Positions 28,009 to 37,133 are shown, numbered from the stretch's first letter. The stretch is 64,000 nucleotides of DNA from Paracoccaceae bacterium (GCA_003567315.1 PWZT01000066.1:1-64000), one strand, 5' to 3'. Translations and numbers: made by a program. The notes: generated from the letters alone by a model not told the origin.

Positions 28009-29325
28009 ATGGGCGCGAAGAAGAAACTCAAGCGGAAGGTCAGGTTACTCAAGGCGCAGTTGAAAGCCGCGCAATCCACCGCGCCACAGGCCCCGCAAGT
28101 CTCCCCCCTCGCCCCCGCGCACTTCCCGGATCTGCCCCTCATCCGCGGGGCGCGTTTTGCCGCTGCCGAGGCCGGCGTACGCTACAAGGGCCGCCCCGAT
28201 GTGATGCTCGCCCATCTCGCGCCCGGCTCTGTCATCGCGGGCAGCTTCACCCGCTCGGCAACCCGCGCCGCCTCCGTGCACGACGCGCAGGAAAAGATCC
28301 GCGGTGACGCGACCGAGGGTGCCGCGATCCTCGTCAATTCGGGCAATGCCAATGCCTTCACCGGCGCGCAGGGCACAGAGTCGGTCGCGGCACTCTGCGG
28401 CGCGCTCTCGGCGAAACTGGGGCTACCCCCCACGCGCATCTTCACATCCTCGACCGGCGTGATCGGCGAGCCGCTGCCCCATGAGCGAATCACGGGCGCG
28501 CTCGACGACCTGGTGGCAGCGCTATCCGAGGACGTGTTCCACGATGCCGCCCGCGCCATCATGACCACCGACACCTTCCCCAAGGGTGCCAGCGCCAGCG
28601 CCGAGATCGGCGGCGCGACCATCCAGATCGCAGGCATCGCCAAGGGCTCGGGCATGATCGCACCGGATATGGCAACGATGCTCGTCTATATCTTCACTGA
28701 TGCGAAGATCACGCGTCCGGCGCTGCAAACCCTCACCACGCGACTGACCGACCGCAGCTTCAACTGCATCACAGTCGATAGTGACACCTCGACCTCCGAC
28801 ATGTTGCTGGTCGCCGCAACCGGCCAGAGCGACGCGCTCGAGATCACCGATCCCGACAGCCCCGAAGGCATGGCGTTTGCCAATGCGCTGGAGCAGGTCA
28901 TGCTCGATCTGGCGCATCAGGTCGTGCGCGATGGCGAAGGCGCCACGAAATTCATCGAAGTGGCCGTCACAGGCGCGCGCTCGGACGCGGATGCGCGCAA
29001 GGTTGCCTTTGCAATCGCCGATTCGCCTCTGGTCAAGACCGCTGTCGCGGGCGAGGACCCGAATTGGGGCCGGATCGTCATGGCTATCGGCAAATCCGGT
29101 GCCGAGGCCGATCGCGATCGTCTTTCCATCCGCTTCGGTCCGCATCTGGTGGCGATGGATGGGCAGGTCGCTCCCAGCTATGCCGAGGAGATCGGTGCCG
29201 CGTATATGCGCAATGCCGAGCTTGTCATCGGTGTCGATCTGCGGCTGGGCACGGGCGCGGCGACGGTCTGGACCTGCGATCTGACCCATCGCTATATCGA
29301 GATCAACGCGGATTACCGCTCATGA
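28009..29325 (+). CDS. argJ: Bifunctional glutamate N-acetyltransferase/amino-acid acetyltransferase
   Basis: A 438-residue ArgJ that transfers acetyl from N-acetylornithine to glutamate (and usually from acetyl-CoA) in the cyclic arginine pathway. The autocleavage site A-T-M-L is in GSGMIAPDMATMLVY, splitting the precursor into alpha and beta chains. KLGLPPTRIFTSSTGVIG and EDPNWGRI are further family segments. The first 30 residues form a Lys/Arg-rich amphipathic extension before the usual VSPLAP start. ATG 28009 follows AGGGA. mutT overlaps its stop. Confidence 0.95.
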   Translation: MGAKKKLKRKVRLLKAQLKAAQSTAPQAPQVSPLAPAHFPDLPLIRGARFAAAEAGVRYKGRPDVMLAHLAPGSVIAGSFTRSATRAASVHDAQEKIRGDATEGAAILVNSGNANAFTGAQGTESVAALCGALSAKLGLPPTRIFTSSTGVIGEPLPHERITGALDDLVAALSEDVFHDAARAIMTTDTFPKGASASAEIGGATIQIAGIAKGSGMIAPDMATMLVYIFTDAKITRPALQTLTTRLTDRSFNCITVDSDTSTSDMLLVAATGQSDALEITDPDSPEGMAFANALEQVMLDLAHQVVRDGEGATKFIEVAVTGARSDADARKVAFAIADSPLVKTAVAGEDPNWGRIVMAIGKSGAEADRDRLSIRFGPHLVAMDGQVAPSYAEEIGAAYMRNAELVIGVDLRLGTGAATVWTCDLTHRYIEINADYRS

Positions 29326-29720
29326 AGATGGTGCTTGTCGCCGCTGTGGCGCTGATTGATCGCGATGGCCGCGTGCTGCTTGCCCAGCGTCCCGAGGGCA
29401 AATCCATGGCGGGGTTGTGGGAGTTTCCCGGCGGCAAGATCGAGCCGGGAGAGACCCCCGAGACCGCGCTGATCCGGGAATTGCACGAAGAGCTTGGCAT
29501 CGATACATGGTCAAGTTGCCTCGCACCGCTGAGTTTCGCGAGTCACAGCTATGACGCGTTTCACCTGCTCATGCCACTCTTTGCTTGCCGCAAATGGGAA
29601 GGTCAGCCGCAAAGCCGCGAGGGCCAGGCCCTGAAATGGGTACGCCCTGCCGATCTGCGCGACTACCCGATGCCTGCCGCAGATTTGCCGCTGATTCCCG
29701 TCCTGCGCGACTGGTTGTGA
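29322..29720 (+). CDS. mutT: NUDIX hydrolase, MutT-type 8-oxo-dGTP pyrophosphatase
   Basis: 132 residues with a complete Nudix box: G-G-K-I-E-P-G-E-T-P-E, then ALIRELHEELGI, preceded by RPEGKSMAGLWEFPGG, the typical MutT segment. It would sanitise oxidised nucleotides (8-oxo-dGTP) and so prevent transversions. Start ATG 29322 overlaps the argJ TGA (ATGA), a linkage common in alphaproteobacteria. Downstream lies an unusual 435-base gap. Confidence 0.92.
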   Translation: MKMVLVAAVALIDRDGRVLLAQRPEGKSMAGLWEFPGGKIEPGETPETALIRELHEELGIDTWSSCLAPLSFASHSYDAFHLLMPLFACRKWEGQPQSREGQALKWVRPADLRDYPMPAADLPLIPVLRDWL

Positions 29721-30155
29721 TACCCGGCCCCCTGCCGCGCCCCGAAGCTGGAAACAAAAGCGGCCAAGCGTACCATTTGTTTCCATCTTCCCATGAAAAT
29801 TTGCGCACAGACCGAGAAATTCGGGCAAAACGGTGTCAACATACCGATTTTTCCTTATCCCGCGACTGCTGATCTGCCACATTGTAATCAATGGAAGCAA
29901 CGCCATGGCTTCCAAGTCGAGTTTGAGAATTTCTTGCAAGGGACACTTTACGCATTTCATCGATCCTACTCTTCGCTACTCGGACAGGTCATCAGCCGAA
30001 CACAGGCCGTCCAGTCTCCAAGCGCGCCGCCTGAACACCGTCGCGTGGGTTCTACTCAGCCGAAGACGCCCTGACCATATGGTCAGGGCGTTCTTCGTTG
30101 GCGTAACCTCACCGCAGATACCCCCTGCCCCGACGCCACAATCCAGAGTGACCCG
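29721..30155. other. Long intergenic region, no convincing gene
   Basis: 435 bases between mutT and the lyxose isomerase gene, with visibly lower GC than the surroundings. Short open frames occur but show no family resemblance, good ribosome binding site or Rhodobacter-like codon use. It contains a small stem GGAAGC/GCTTCC near 29890-29910 and a strong palindromic hairpin at 30067-30090. A small RNA or decayed sequence is possible. Confidence 0.5.
30067..30090 (+). terminator. Strong hairpin CGCCCTGACC-ATAT-GGTCAGGGCG
   Basis: A perfect 10-bp stem with a 4-nt loop. The flanks CGAAGA and TTCTTCG extend pairing with one bulge. On the plus strand the 3' side is TTCTTCGTT. It could end an RNA made from the 29.8-30.1 kb gap or work in both directions. 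Confidence 0.55.
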
Positions 30156-30836
30156 ATGAAACGCTCCGAGATCAACACCATTCTCCAGGCGGCGGACGAC
30201 TTCATCCGCAGCTTCGGCGTCCCCCTCCCCCCTTTTGCCCACGCCTCCCCCGATGTGCTGCGCAAGGAAGATAACGCGTGGATAAGAGCGCGTCGTCTCG
30301 GATGGGATGTCACCGATTACGGGCTTGGACGCTTCGCGGCGCAAGGGCTTGCGCTTTTCACCCTGCGCAATGGCACCAGCGTCGAATTATCGGCGGGGCG
30401 CGGCATGGTCTATGCCGAGAAGCTTCTGGTCGTGCGCCGCGACCAGCGCGCGCCGATGCACACCCATCGCATCAAGACCGAAGACATCATCAATCGCGGC
30501 GGCGGGCGCCTGATCGTGGAGCTTTATCCCTCCACCCCCGACGGCGACCGCGACCACGACGCCCCGATCCGCGTGATGAGCGACGGCATTGCCCGCACGC
30601 TCGCGCCCGGCGACAAGCTTTCCCTCGCGCCCGGCGAGAGCGTGACTCTGCGCCCCGGCGACTGGCATGCCTTCTGGGCCGAAGGCTCGGATTGCCTGAT
30701 CGGCGAGATCAGCAGCGTGAATGATGACGACACCGATAATGTCTTCGACCCGCCCCTGCCCCGATTTCCCACTGTGACCGAAGATGCGGCCCCCTGGCGG
30801 CTCCTGGTCAGCGATTACCCCCATATCCGCGACTGA
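30156..30836 (+). CDS. D-lyxose/D-mannose ketol-isomerase (cupin type)
   Basis: 226 residues of the D-lyxose isomerase family (PF07385-type cupin). The metal ligands known from the E. coli O157 enzyme are seen at matching places: His102, His104 and Glu109 in MHTHRIKTED, and His171 in PGDWHAFW. It interconverts D-lyxose with D-xylulose and often D-mannose with D-fructose. No sugar transporter or kinase is adjacent, so the pathway is unclear. The ABC1-kinase gene follows after a structured repeat. Confidence 0.88.
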   Translation: MKRSEINTILQAADDFIRSFGVPLPPFAHASPDVLRKEDNAWIRARRLGWDVTDYGLGRFAAQGLALFTLRNGTSVELSAGRGMVYAEKLLVVRRDQRAPMHTHRIKTEDIINRGGGRLIVELYPSTPDGDRDHDAPIRVMSDGIARTLAPGDKLSLAPGESVTLRPGDWHAFWAEGSDCLIGEISSVNDDDTDNVFDPPLPRFPTVTEDAAPWRLLVSDYPHIRD

Positions 30837-30850
30837 TGCCGCGCGGGGGC

Positions 30851-30912
30851 AGCCGGCGCAGCCCGGCTGGGGGCGCAGCCCCCTGAAGAAAAGGCTTGCG
30901 AAGCGCAATTTG
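30851..30912 (+). repeat. 62-nt multi-hairpin dispersed element, copy A
   Basis: Hairpin AGCCGG/CCGGCT (30851-30868), hairpin GGGGGC-GCA-GCCCCC (30869-30883), then a tail with GCTT-GCG-AAGC and CAATTTG ending at 30912. The element at 40874-40935 has the same length, order and tail, with a different but still paired first stem. It sits between the lyxose isomerase and ABC1-kinase genes. Confidence 0.8.
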
Positions 30913-30957
30913 GTCAAACCGCTCGACTTTCGTTTCGCCGGGCCCATCTTGCGTCGC

Positions 30958-32268
30958 ATGTCCTCGCTCGATGATCCACGTCCCGTTCCCGACCGCGCCT
31001 TCGCCCGCAATCTGCGCATGGGCGGGGTCGCAGGCGGCATCCTTGGCGCAACACTGGGCAGCGCTGCGACCACGCTGCTGCGCGGCCAGCGCCCCGATCT
31101 CGCGAAAGCCGCGCTGACACCTGCCAATGCATTGCGCCTTGCCGGGGGCCTTGGCGAATTGCGCGGCGCGGCGATGAAGCTCGGGCAGATGCTGTCGATG
31201 GAAAACGGTGTCGCCCTGCCGCCTGAGTTGGCCGCAATCCTCGGGCAATTGCAGGCCAATGCGCCCGCCATGCCACCCGCGCAACTCAAGCAGATGCTGA
31301 CGCAGGAATGGGGCGCAGGCTGGCACCGGCACTTCAAGCGGTTCGAGGTCCGCCCCATCGCCGCCGCCTCGATCGGGCAAGTGCATCGCGCGCGCACCCA
31401 TGACGGCCGGACGCTCGCCATCAAGGTGCAATTTCCTGGCATCGCGCAGAGCATCGACAGCGATATCGCCACCCTCGGCCGCATCCTGCGTATGCCGGGG
31501 CTCCTGCCGCGCGGCCTCGATATCACGCCGCTCCTGGCCGAAGCGCGCAGCCAGCTTCATGACGAGGCCGATTACCAGCGCGAAGCCGCCGCACTCACGG
31601 CCTTCGGCACGGCGCTCGCCGAGGAGCCCGCCTTCTACGTTCCGACCCCCTGCCCCGAATTCAGCACCCGCCGCATCCTCGCGATGGAATTCGTCGAGAG
31701 CCAGCCCATCGACGACGCATTGCAGGCCCCGCAAGCACAGCGCAACCAGATCGCCGCCGATCTCATCGCGCTGGTGCTGCGTGAAATCTTCGGGCTGGGG
31801 CGCATGCAGACCGATCCCAATTTCGCCAATTACCGCCTTGCCCCCGATGGCCGGATCGTCCTGCTGGATTTCGGCGCCACCCGCGAGATCGCACCCGAAA
31901 TCTCCGCCACCTATCGCGCGCTCCTGCGCGCCTTCCTCGCCCCGGATCGCGATGCGATCTGGCAACATATGACCCAACTCGGCTATTTTCGTCCCGATCA
32001 ACCGCAGGCAAGGCAGGCGCTTATCGTGGAGCTTGCGCTGCAGGCCAGCGCGCCGCTGCGCCAGTCAGCGCCCTATGATTTCGCGCGCTCCGCGCTGATC
32101 GAGGATCTGGCCCGCGCCGGGCAGGAGCTGGGCAGCGCGCGCGAGTTCTGGCATGTCCCGCCCGCCGATCTGCTGTTTCTGCACCGCAAGATCGGGGGCA
32201 TGTTCCTGCTCGCGCAGCGCCTTGGCGCGCAAATCGCCCTGCCGCCGCTTCTCGAGCCCTGGGCCTGA
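30958..32268 (+). CDS. ABC1/UbiB/AarF-family atypical kinase
   Basis: 436 residues. The family hallmark K-x-G-Q is present in AAMKLGQMLSMENG (about residue 78), followed by SIGQVHRA (A-rich loop), LAIKVQFPG with the ATP-binding Lys, ALVLREIFGLGRMQTDPNFANY and the metal-binding LLDFG. Members (COQ8/UbiB) support ubiquinone synthesis, possibly by ATP-dependent extraction of membrane intermediates. No ubi genes are nearby, so a second paralogue role is possible. The ATG at 30958 was chosen because the upstream frame contains repeat sequence. It converges with der. Confidence 0.85.
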   Translation: MSSLDDPRPVPDRAFARNLRMGGVAGGILGATLGSAATTLLRGQRPDLAKAALTPANALRLAGGLGELRGAAMKLGQMLSMENGVALPPELAAILGQLQANAPAMPPAQLKQMLTQEWGAGWHRHFKRFEVRPIAAASIGQVHRARTHDGRTLAIKVQFPGIAQSIDSDIATLGRILRMPGLLPRGLDITPLLAEARSQLHDEADYQREAAALTAFGTALAEEPAFYVPTPCPEFSTRRILAMEFVESQPIDDALQAPQAQRNQIAADLIALVLREIFGLGRMQTDPNFANYRLAPDGRIVLLDFGATREIAPEISATYRALLRAFLAPDRDAIWQHMTQLGYFRPDQPQARQALIVELALQASAPLRQSAPYDFARSALIEDLARAGQELGSAREFWHVPPADLLFLHRKIGGMFLLAQRLGAQIALPPLLEPWA

Positions 32269-32271
32269 GCT

Positions 32272-33723
32272 TCAGTCGGGTCGCCGCCCCTGCAGATGCT
32301 TGCGCAGCTTCGAGGGCGCAGCTTTCTTGCGGCCCTTATAGGGGTTCTTCTCGCCCTGCGAGCGCAGGAAGACGCGAATCGGCGTGCCCGGCATGTCAAA
32401 ACTCTCGCGCAGCCCGTTGATCAGATAGCGCGTATAGGCCGATGGCAGTTCCTCGGGGTTCGAGCACATCACCACAAAACCGGGGGGCCGCGTCTTGGCC
32501 TGTGTCATATAGCGCAGCTTGATCCGTTTGCCGCCCGGCGCGGGCGGCGGATGCGCGGTCACCATCGCACCCAGCCACTGGTTCAGCTTCGCGGTCGGCA
32601 CGCGCCGATTCCAGACCTCATGCGCGCGCAGGATCGCGGCATGAAGCCGGTCGAGCCCCTTGCCCGTCTTGGCTGACACTGTCACCAGCGGCGCGCCCTT
32701 GAGTTGCGGCAGCAGCTTCTCGAACCCCGCGCGCAACGCCTTGAGCTTGTCCTGCTTTTCGTCCTCGAGATCCCATTTGTTCACTGCGACCACCACTGCG
32801 CGCCCTTCGGTCTCGGCGAAATCGGCGATGCGCAGATCCTGTTGCTCGAACGGGATCGCAGCATCGAGCAGCACCACCACGACCTCGGCAAAGCGCACTG
32901 CGCGCAACCCGTCCGCGACCGAGAGCTTTTCGACCTTGTCGGTCACGCGCGCCTTCTTGCGCATCCCCGCCGTGTCGAAAATCCGCGTGGGCGTGCCCAT
33001 CCAGTCAGCCGAGACCGAAATCGAATCGCGTGTGATCCCGGCTTCCGGGCCGGTCAGCAGCCGGTCCTCTCCGATTATCTTGTTGATCAGCGTGGATTTC
33101 CCGGCATTGGGCCGCCCGATCACAGCGACCTGCAAGGGCCGCTTGGCTGAGGGCGCGAAATCCTCGGCCGCGCCGTCGGTGACATCCAGATCCGTCTCGG
33201 GCGCATCGGCTGCCGCGCGCTCGGCATATTCATCCGCCAACGGGCGCAGCATGTGGTAAAGCTCATCAAGCCCCTCGCCATGCTCGGCCGACAAGCGCAC
33301 GGGCTCGCCCAGCCCAAGGCTGTAGGCATCAAGCACGCCAGCCTCGCCCGCCCGTCCCTCGGCCTTGTTGGCCGCAAGGATCACATGATCCGCGCGCTTG
33401 CGCAGGATCTCGGCAAAGACCTCGTCGGTCGGGGTAATCCCTGCGCGCGCATCGACCATGAAAAGGCAGATATCGGCCATATCGACCGCGCGCTCGGTCA
33501 GCCGCCGCATCCGGCCCTGCAGGCTTTCGTCATTGGCCTCTTCGAGCCCCGCCGTGTCGATCACGGTAAAGCGCAGATCGCCCAGCTTCGCCGCCCCCTC
33601 GCGCAGATCGCGCGTCACGCCGGGCTGGTCATCGACCAGCGCGAGACGCTTGCCGACCAGCCGGTTGAACAGCGTCGATTTGCCGACATTGGGGCGGCCC
33701 ACGATGGCCAGGGTAAAACTCAT
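32272..33723 (-). CDS. der: Ribosome biogenesis GTPase Der (EngA)
   Basis: 483 residues with two consecutive G domains. G1 motifs are GRPNVGKST near residue 9 and GRPNAGKST near residue 208; [18 protein letters not shown] are the G3 regions, NKAEG/NKWDLE the G4 regions. A KH-like domain follows (about residue 385 onward, with [17 protein letters not shown]), then a basic tail. Der is essential for 50S assembly. GGAGCTG precedes the ATG. It lies downstream of bamB in the same order as in enterobacteria. Confidence 0.97.
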   Translation of the reverse strand: MSFTLAIVGRPNVGKSTLFNRLVGKRLALVDDQPGVTRDLREGAAKLGDLRFTVIDTAGLEEANDESLQGRMRRLTERAVDMADICLFMVDARAGITPTDEVFAEILRKRADHVILAANKAEGRAGEAGVLDAYSLGLGEPVRLSAEHGEGLDELYHMLRPLADEYAERAAADAPETDLDVTDGAAEDFAPSAKRPLQVAVIGRPNAGKSTLINKIIGEDRLLTGPEAGITRDSISVSADWMGTPTRIFDTAGMRKKARVTDKVEKLSVADGLRAVRFAEVVVVLLDAAIPFEQQDLRIADFAETEGRAVVVAVNKWDLEDEKQDKLKALRAGFEKLLPQLKGAPLVTVSAKTGKGLDRLHAAILRAHEVWNRRVPTAKLNQWLGAMVTAHPPPAPGGKRIKLRYMTQAKTRPPGFVVMCSNPEELPSAYTRYLINGLRESFDMPGTPIRVFLRSQGEKNPYKGRKKAAPSKLRKHLQGRRPD

Positions 33724-33746
33724 CTTCCACAGCTCCTGAACGCAAA

Positions 33747-33771
33747 CATGGCCCCGCGAACCGGGGCCATG
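33747..33771 (-). terminator. Hairpin between bamB and der
   Basis: A perfect 10-bp stem CATGGCCCCG/CGGGGCCATG with a 5-nt loop. On the minus strand TTTGCGTT follows. It lies after the bamB stop and before der's ribosome binding site, so it may attenuate transcription into der. Confidence 0.6.
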
Positions 33772-33796
33772 ACGCGCAGTTACCTCACATCAGCCC

Positions 33797-35110
33797 TCAG
33801 CGAAAGGCCACAAGCCGCCCATCGCGCGAGACGACATAGAGCGTGTTGCCCACCGCAATCGGCGCGCTGGCCGCGCCCGAGCGCAGGGCGGTTTCCGAGA
33901 GTATCTCGCCCGAGGCCGGGTCGAAACTGCGCAGCACCCCGTCGCCCGAGCCGACGATCAGCCGTCCTCCAGCCAGCAGCGGGCCGTAATGCGGGAAGAT
34001 CCCGGCGCGGCGACGCTCGCGCGTCTGGGTGAAGAGCGGCAGTTCCGTGCCCCAGACGAAATCGCCACCATTTGCCTCCAGCCGGATCAGACGGTTGCGG
34101 TCGGACATCAGGAAGAGCGATCCTGCAACGGGCCACACCGGGCCATAGGCGGCTTCGTCGGCGGTCCAGCGCGGGCTGCCCGAACGGCGATCCAGCGCCA
34201 TCACGCGGCCCGACTGGTTGCCCACATAGATCACATCGCCCTGCACCACCGGATCGCCTGTCACATCGGTCACAGAGGCATAAGCCACGCCAAGCCGCGT
34301 TCCGGCCACGGCGCGGCGCCACATGATCTGGCCGGTGTCGCGGCGTGCGGCGATCAATTCGCCCGCCGGGGTCGGGAAAAGCACCATATCGCCCGCCAGA
34401 GCCGGGGCCGCGCCTCCCACCATCGAGGACGGCGAGGGCGCGCCCGAAAGCTGCCACTCGGTCTGACCCGTCGCGGCATCCAGCGCCCAGCCTGTGCTGT
34501 CGGAGGCCACGACATAGGCCATGCCGCCTGCAATCGTTGGCGGCGCGCTGAGTGGGGCGTCAAAACGCTTGGACCAGATATCCTCGCCCGTGGCTGGATC
34601 AAGCGCCCAGAGCTTGCCGAATGCCGAGGTCACATAGAGCCGCCCTTCGGCCAGCGCGAGCCCACCGCCCGAAGCGGAGTCGCCGCTGCGCGTCCAGGCC
34701 GGGGTCAGATCGCGCGTCCAGGCAACTTCGCCGCTGGTGCGCACCGCTGTCACGCGGGCACGGCTGTCGAGCGTGTAGATCAGGTCATTCGCCGCGACCG
34801 GCTCTGCCGTGATGCGATGCCGCCGCCCATCACCCTGCCCGATGGAGACGGACCAGAGCTCTTCCAGCGAACTGCCCAGCGCCGGATGCACGCTGCGGCT
34901 GGCCGCACTGCCCAGCCTGTGCGTCCAGTCGGAGTTGACAGTGGTCGAGGGCAGCGAAATCGGGACAGAACGGTTCTCCGGCTCCTCGCCAGCATCTTCC
35001 GCAAAGGGCGCGCGGAGCGGGAACCGCTCGCCTTCGAGAATGAAATCGCGACTACAGCCTGTGATAAACAGGGTCACCGCCAGAAAGATCACGCCGGTCC
35101 TGAAGGTCAC
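33797..35110 (-). CDS. bamB: Outer-membrane assembly lipoprotein BamB (PQQ-like beta-propeller)
   Basis: About 437 residues. A lipoprotein signal ends with I-T-G-C (Cys ~19), then come repeated propeller blades with characteristic W-A-L-D-x-A-T-G and GDVIYVGNQSGRVMALD segments. BamB scaffolds the BAM complex that inserts outer-membrane proteins. Start: two consecutive GTG codons (35113, 35110) are possible; GGAG six bases before 35110 favours the latter. A nearby ATG is out of frame. The neighbours, a YfgM-like gene and der, reproduce the yfgM-bamB-der order known from E. coli. Confidence 0.92.
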   Translation of the reverse strand: MTFRTGVIFLAVTLFITGCSRDFILEGERFPLRAPFAEDAGEEPENRSVPISLPSTTVNSDWTHRLGSAASRSVHPALGSSLEELWSVSIGQGDGRRHRITAEPVAANDLIYTLDSRARVTAVRTSGEVAWTRDLTPAWTRSGDSASGGGLALAEGRLYVTSAFGKLWALDPATGEDIWSKRFDAPLSAPPTIAGGMAYVVASDSTGWALDAATGQTEWQLSGAPSPSSMVGGAAPALAGDMVLFPTPAGELIAARRDTGQIMWRRAVAGTRLGVAYASVTDVTGDPVVQGDVIYVGNQSGRVMALDRRSGSPRWTADEAAYGPVWPVAGSLFLMSDRNRLIRLEANGGDFVWGTELPLFTQTRERRRAGIFPHYGPLLAGGRLIVGSGDGVLRSFDPASGEILSETALRSGAASAPIAVGNTLYVVSRDGRLVAFR

Positions 35111-35181
35111 CACATGCTCCTATCGTCCTTGCCCGAGCGCCTTCGGATCAAAACATCTGCCGACCGCGCAACCTTGCTCTA

Positions 35182-35823
35182 TCAGACCTCGCCACCGAGT
35201 GCGACGACAAGTTGCGTCACCCTGCGCCGCAAAGAGTCTGTCACATCTGATTGAGACAACAAGTCGGTCATGATTTCAATGGCTGTTTCGCGATTGCCCT
35301 GCTCCAGTTGCAAGAGCGCCAATTGCTCCAGCGCCAGCGGCCGCATCGGCTGGCCGGGCTGCGAGAGGCGCTCCAGCAGCGCCTCGCGCTCGGAGATGGG
35401 GAGCTCCGCGCCGCCCGCGATGACGCGTTTGAGCGCGGCGAGCTGGCGATAGGCATCGGGCAGGCTGGTATCCTCGGCCGCCTGATTGAAGGCCGCGAGG
35501 GCCGCTTCGCGGTCGGTTTCCAGCAATTCGCCAGCGCTCAGAAGCTGAACCAGCCCGGCCTGCGCGCCGCTCACTTCGATCTGCGCCAGCGCCTCGACCC
35601 GATCACTCGGGGCATCGTGCTCGAGCGCGGCCAGCACGGCGTCACCGAACGCTTCGGCACTGGCCTGCTCGCTGGCCTTGCGCCACTCGTTCCAGGCCGT
35701 CCCGCCGACGATCAGCATAACCGCCAGAACCGCAATCCAGCCATAGCGCCGCAGATACCCCATCAGGCGGTCGCGACGCAGTTCTTCCGTCACTTCATTG
35801 ATAAAACTGTCTGGATTGCTCAC
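35182..35823 (-). CDS. yfgM: YfgM-like tetratricopeptide membrane protein
   Basis: 213 residues. A cytoplasmic N-terminus (FINEVTEELRRDRL) is followed by one transmembrane helix (IAVLAVMLIVGGTAW, about residues 30-45) and a periplasmic helical TPR-like domain. In E. coli YfgM is an ancillary Sec-translocon protein that works with periplasmic chaperones. Homology is weak but size, topology and position directly upstream of bamB support it. It probably starts the yfgM-bamB-der operon. Confidence 0.82.
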   Translation of the reverse strand: MSNPDSFINEVTEELRRDRLMGYLRRYGWIAVLAVMLIVGGTAWNEWRKASEQASAEAFGDAVLAALEHDAPSDRVEALAQIEVSGAQAGLVQLLSAGELLETDREAALAAFNQAAEDTSLPDAYRQLAALKRVIAGGAELPISEREALLERLSQPGQPMRPLALEQLALLQLEQGNRETAIEIMTDLLSQSDVTDSLRRRVTQLVVALGGEV

Positions 35824-35953
35824 GCGCCACCTCGGTCAGATTTCGCTCTGTCTTAACGTGGCAGGTGCAGTATTGCCAAGCCCTGCTTGCGGAATATCAT
35901 GGCGCCATTGTAAGTGGCATAAGCGAATTTGATGTAAACGCGATAAACATCGA

Positions 35954-35998
35954 TTGTATTTCTGCAGATGCAAAAGTAATCTGAACTGGTCAGTTCAG
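35954..35998 (+). promoter_or_regulatory. Promoter with overlapping TetR-like operator for RND efflux operon
   Basis: TTGTAT (35954-35959), a 17-bp spacer and TAATCT (35977-35982). Directly overlapping the end of the -10 is the perfect inverted repeat CTGAACTGGTCAGTTCAG (35981-35998), of the form used by TetR/AcrR repressors. Repression by occlusion is the simple reading. No tetR gene is nearby. Confidence 0.6.
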
Positions 35999-36044
35999 CG
36001 TAGATGCTTTACGTTTTGCGACAGGTCGGTATTGGAGTGGCCGG

Positions 36045-37133
36045 ATGCGGGTTTTTCCTCTGGTAACAGCTTTGGCGGTCACGGTCGCCCTTTATCTCGT
36101 GATCATGGAACGCGAGGCTTTGCTGAGCTTCGCGGGTGTCATGGCGGAGGAGGCCGAAGAGGTCGAGGCCGCGCCCGAGCCTGCACCCGTGCGCGTGCGC
36201 GCGGAGCGCTCGGTGGCCGAGCCAATGGCAAGCCCGATCGTGCTGCGTGGCCGGACCGAAGCACGGCGGCAGGTCGAAGTGCGCGCGCAGACCAACGGGC
36301 TTGTCATCTCCGACCCGCTGCGGCGCGGGGCCAGTGTCAGCGCGGGCGATCCGCTATGCGAAATCGCACCCGGCGAGCGCAAGGCGGCACTCGACGAGGC
36401 GCGCGCGCGGCTGACCGAAGCCGAGATAAATTATCGCGCGGCTTCGGGCCTCTCGGAGAGCGGCTTCGCGACCGAAGTACGGCTCGCCAATGCGCGCGCG
36501 GCGCTGCAATCAGCGCAGGCCGGCGTGGATCGCGCGATTGAGGAGATGGCGCGGCTGGTGATGCACGCCCCGTTCGACGGGATGCTGGAGACCGACACAG
36601 CGGAGGTCGGCTCGCTCTTGCAGCCCGGCGGACTCTGCGCCACGCTGATCCAGCTCGACCCGATCACACTGGTCGGGTTCGCGACCGAAGCGCAGGTCGA
36701 TCTGCTGGAGCTTGATGCGCCTGCAGGTGCACGGCTGGCCTCGGGGCGCGAGGTGCTTGGCACGGTCAGCTTCATCGCCCGCTCGGCCGACCCGAATACG
36801 CGCACCTTCCGGGTCGATGTCAGCATCCCCAATCCAGACGGGCGCATTCGCGATGGCCAGAGCGCCGATATCCTCATCCAGGCGCAGGAACAGACCGCGC
36901 ATCTGCTGCCCAGCTCGGCGCTGACACTCAATGACGCGGGCGAGCTTGGCCTGCGGCTTGTCGATGATGAGGGGCTGGTCAGCTTCGCGCCCGCACGCAT
37001 TGTCCGCGACACCGCCGATGGCATGTGGCTGGGCGGCTTGCCCGACGAGATCAACGCCATAACGCTGGGGCAGGAATTCACCCGCGAGGGCGCGCGCGTG
37101 CATGTGACCTGGGCTGACGAGGCCGCGGAATGA
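36045..37133 (+). CDS. RND efflux periplasmic adaptor (HlyD/MFP family)
   Basis: 362 residues. An N-terminal membrane anchor (LVTALAVTVALYLVIM) is followed by a Glu/Ala-rich linker. The lipoyl half-motifs (VEVRAQTNGLVI and VMHAPFDGMLE) flank an alpha-hairpin (residues about 110-180), and then come the beta-barrel and membrane-proximal domains (VSFIARSADPNTRTFRVDV). It bridges the RND pump to an outer-membrane channel, which is not encoded here. It overlaps the pump gene by four bases and is controlled by the TetR-like operator upstream. Confidence 0.92.
   Translation: MRVFPLVTALAVTVALYLVIMEREALLSFAGVMAEEAEEVEAAPEPAPVRVRAERSVAEPMASPIVLRGRTEARRQVEVRAQTNGLVISDPLRRGASVSAGDPLCEIAPGERKAALDEARARLTEAEINYRAASGLSESGFATEVRLANARAALQSAQAGVDRAIEEMARLVMHAPFDGMLETDTAEVGSLLQPGGLCATLIQLDPITLVGFATEAQVDLLELDAPAGARLASGREVLGTVSFIARSADPNTRTFRVDVSIPNPDGRIRDGQSADILIQAQEQTAHLLPSSALTLNDAGELGLRLVDDEGLVSFAPARIVRDTADGMWLGGLPDEINAITLGQEFTREGARVHVTWADEAAE

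Noticed and set aside
29833-30159. Plus-strand open frame of 108 codons in the mutT-lyxose isomerase gap
   Set aside because: No ribosome binding site, unusual codon use, no family, and it runs through the hairpin at 30067 and overlaps the next gene's start. Coding is unlikely.
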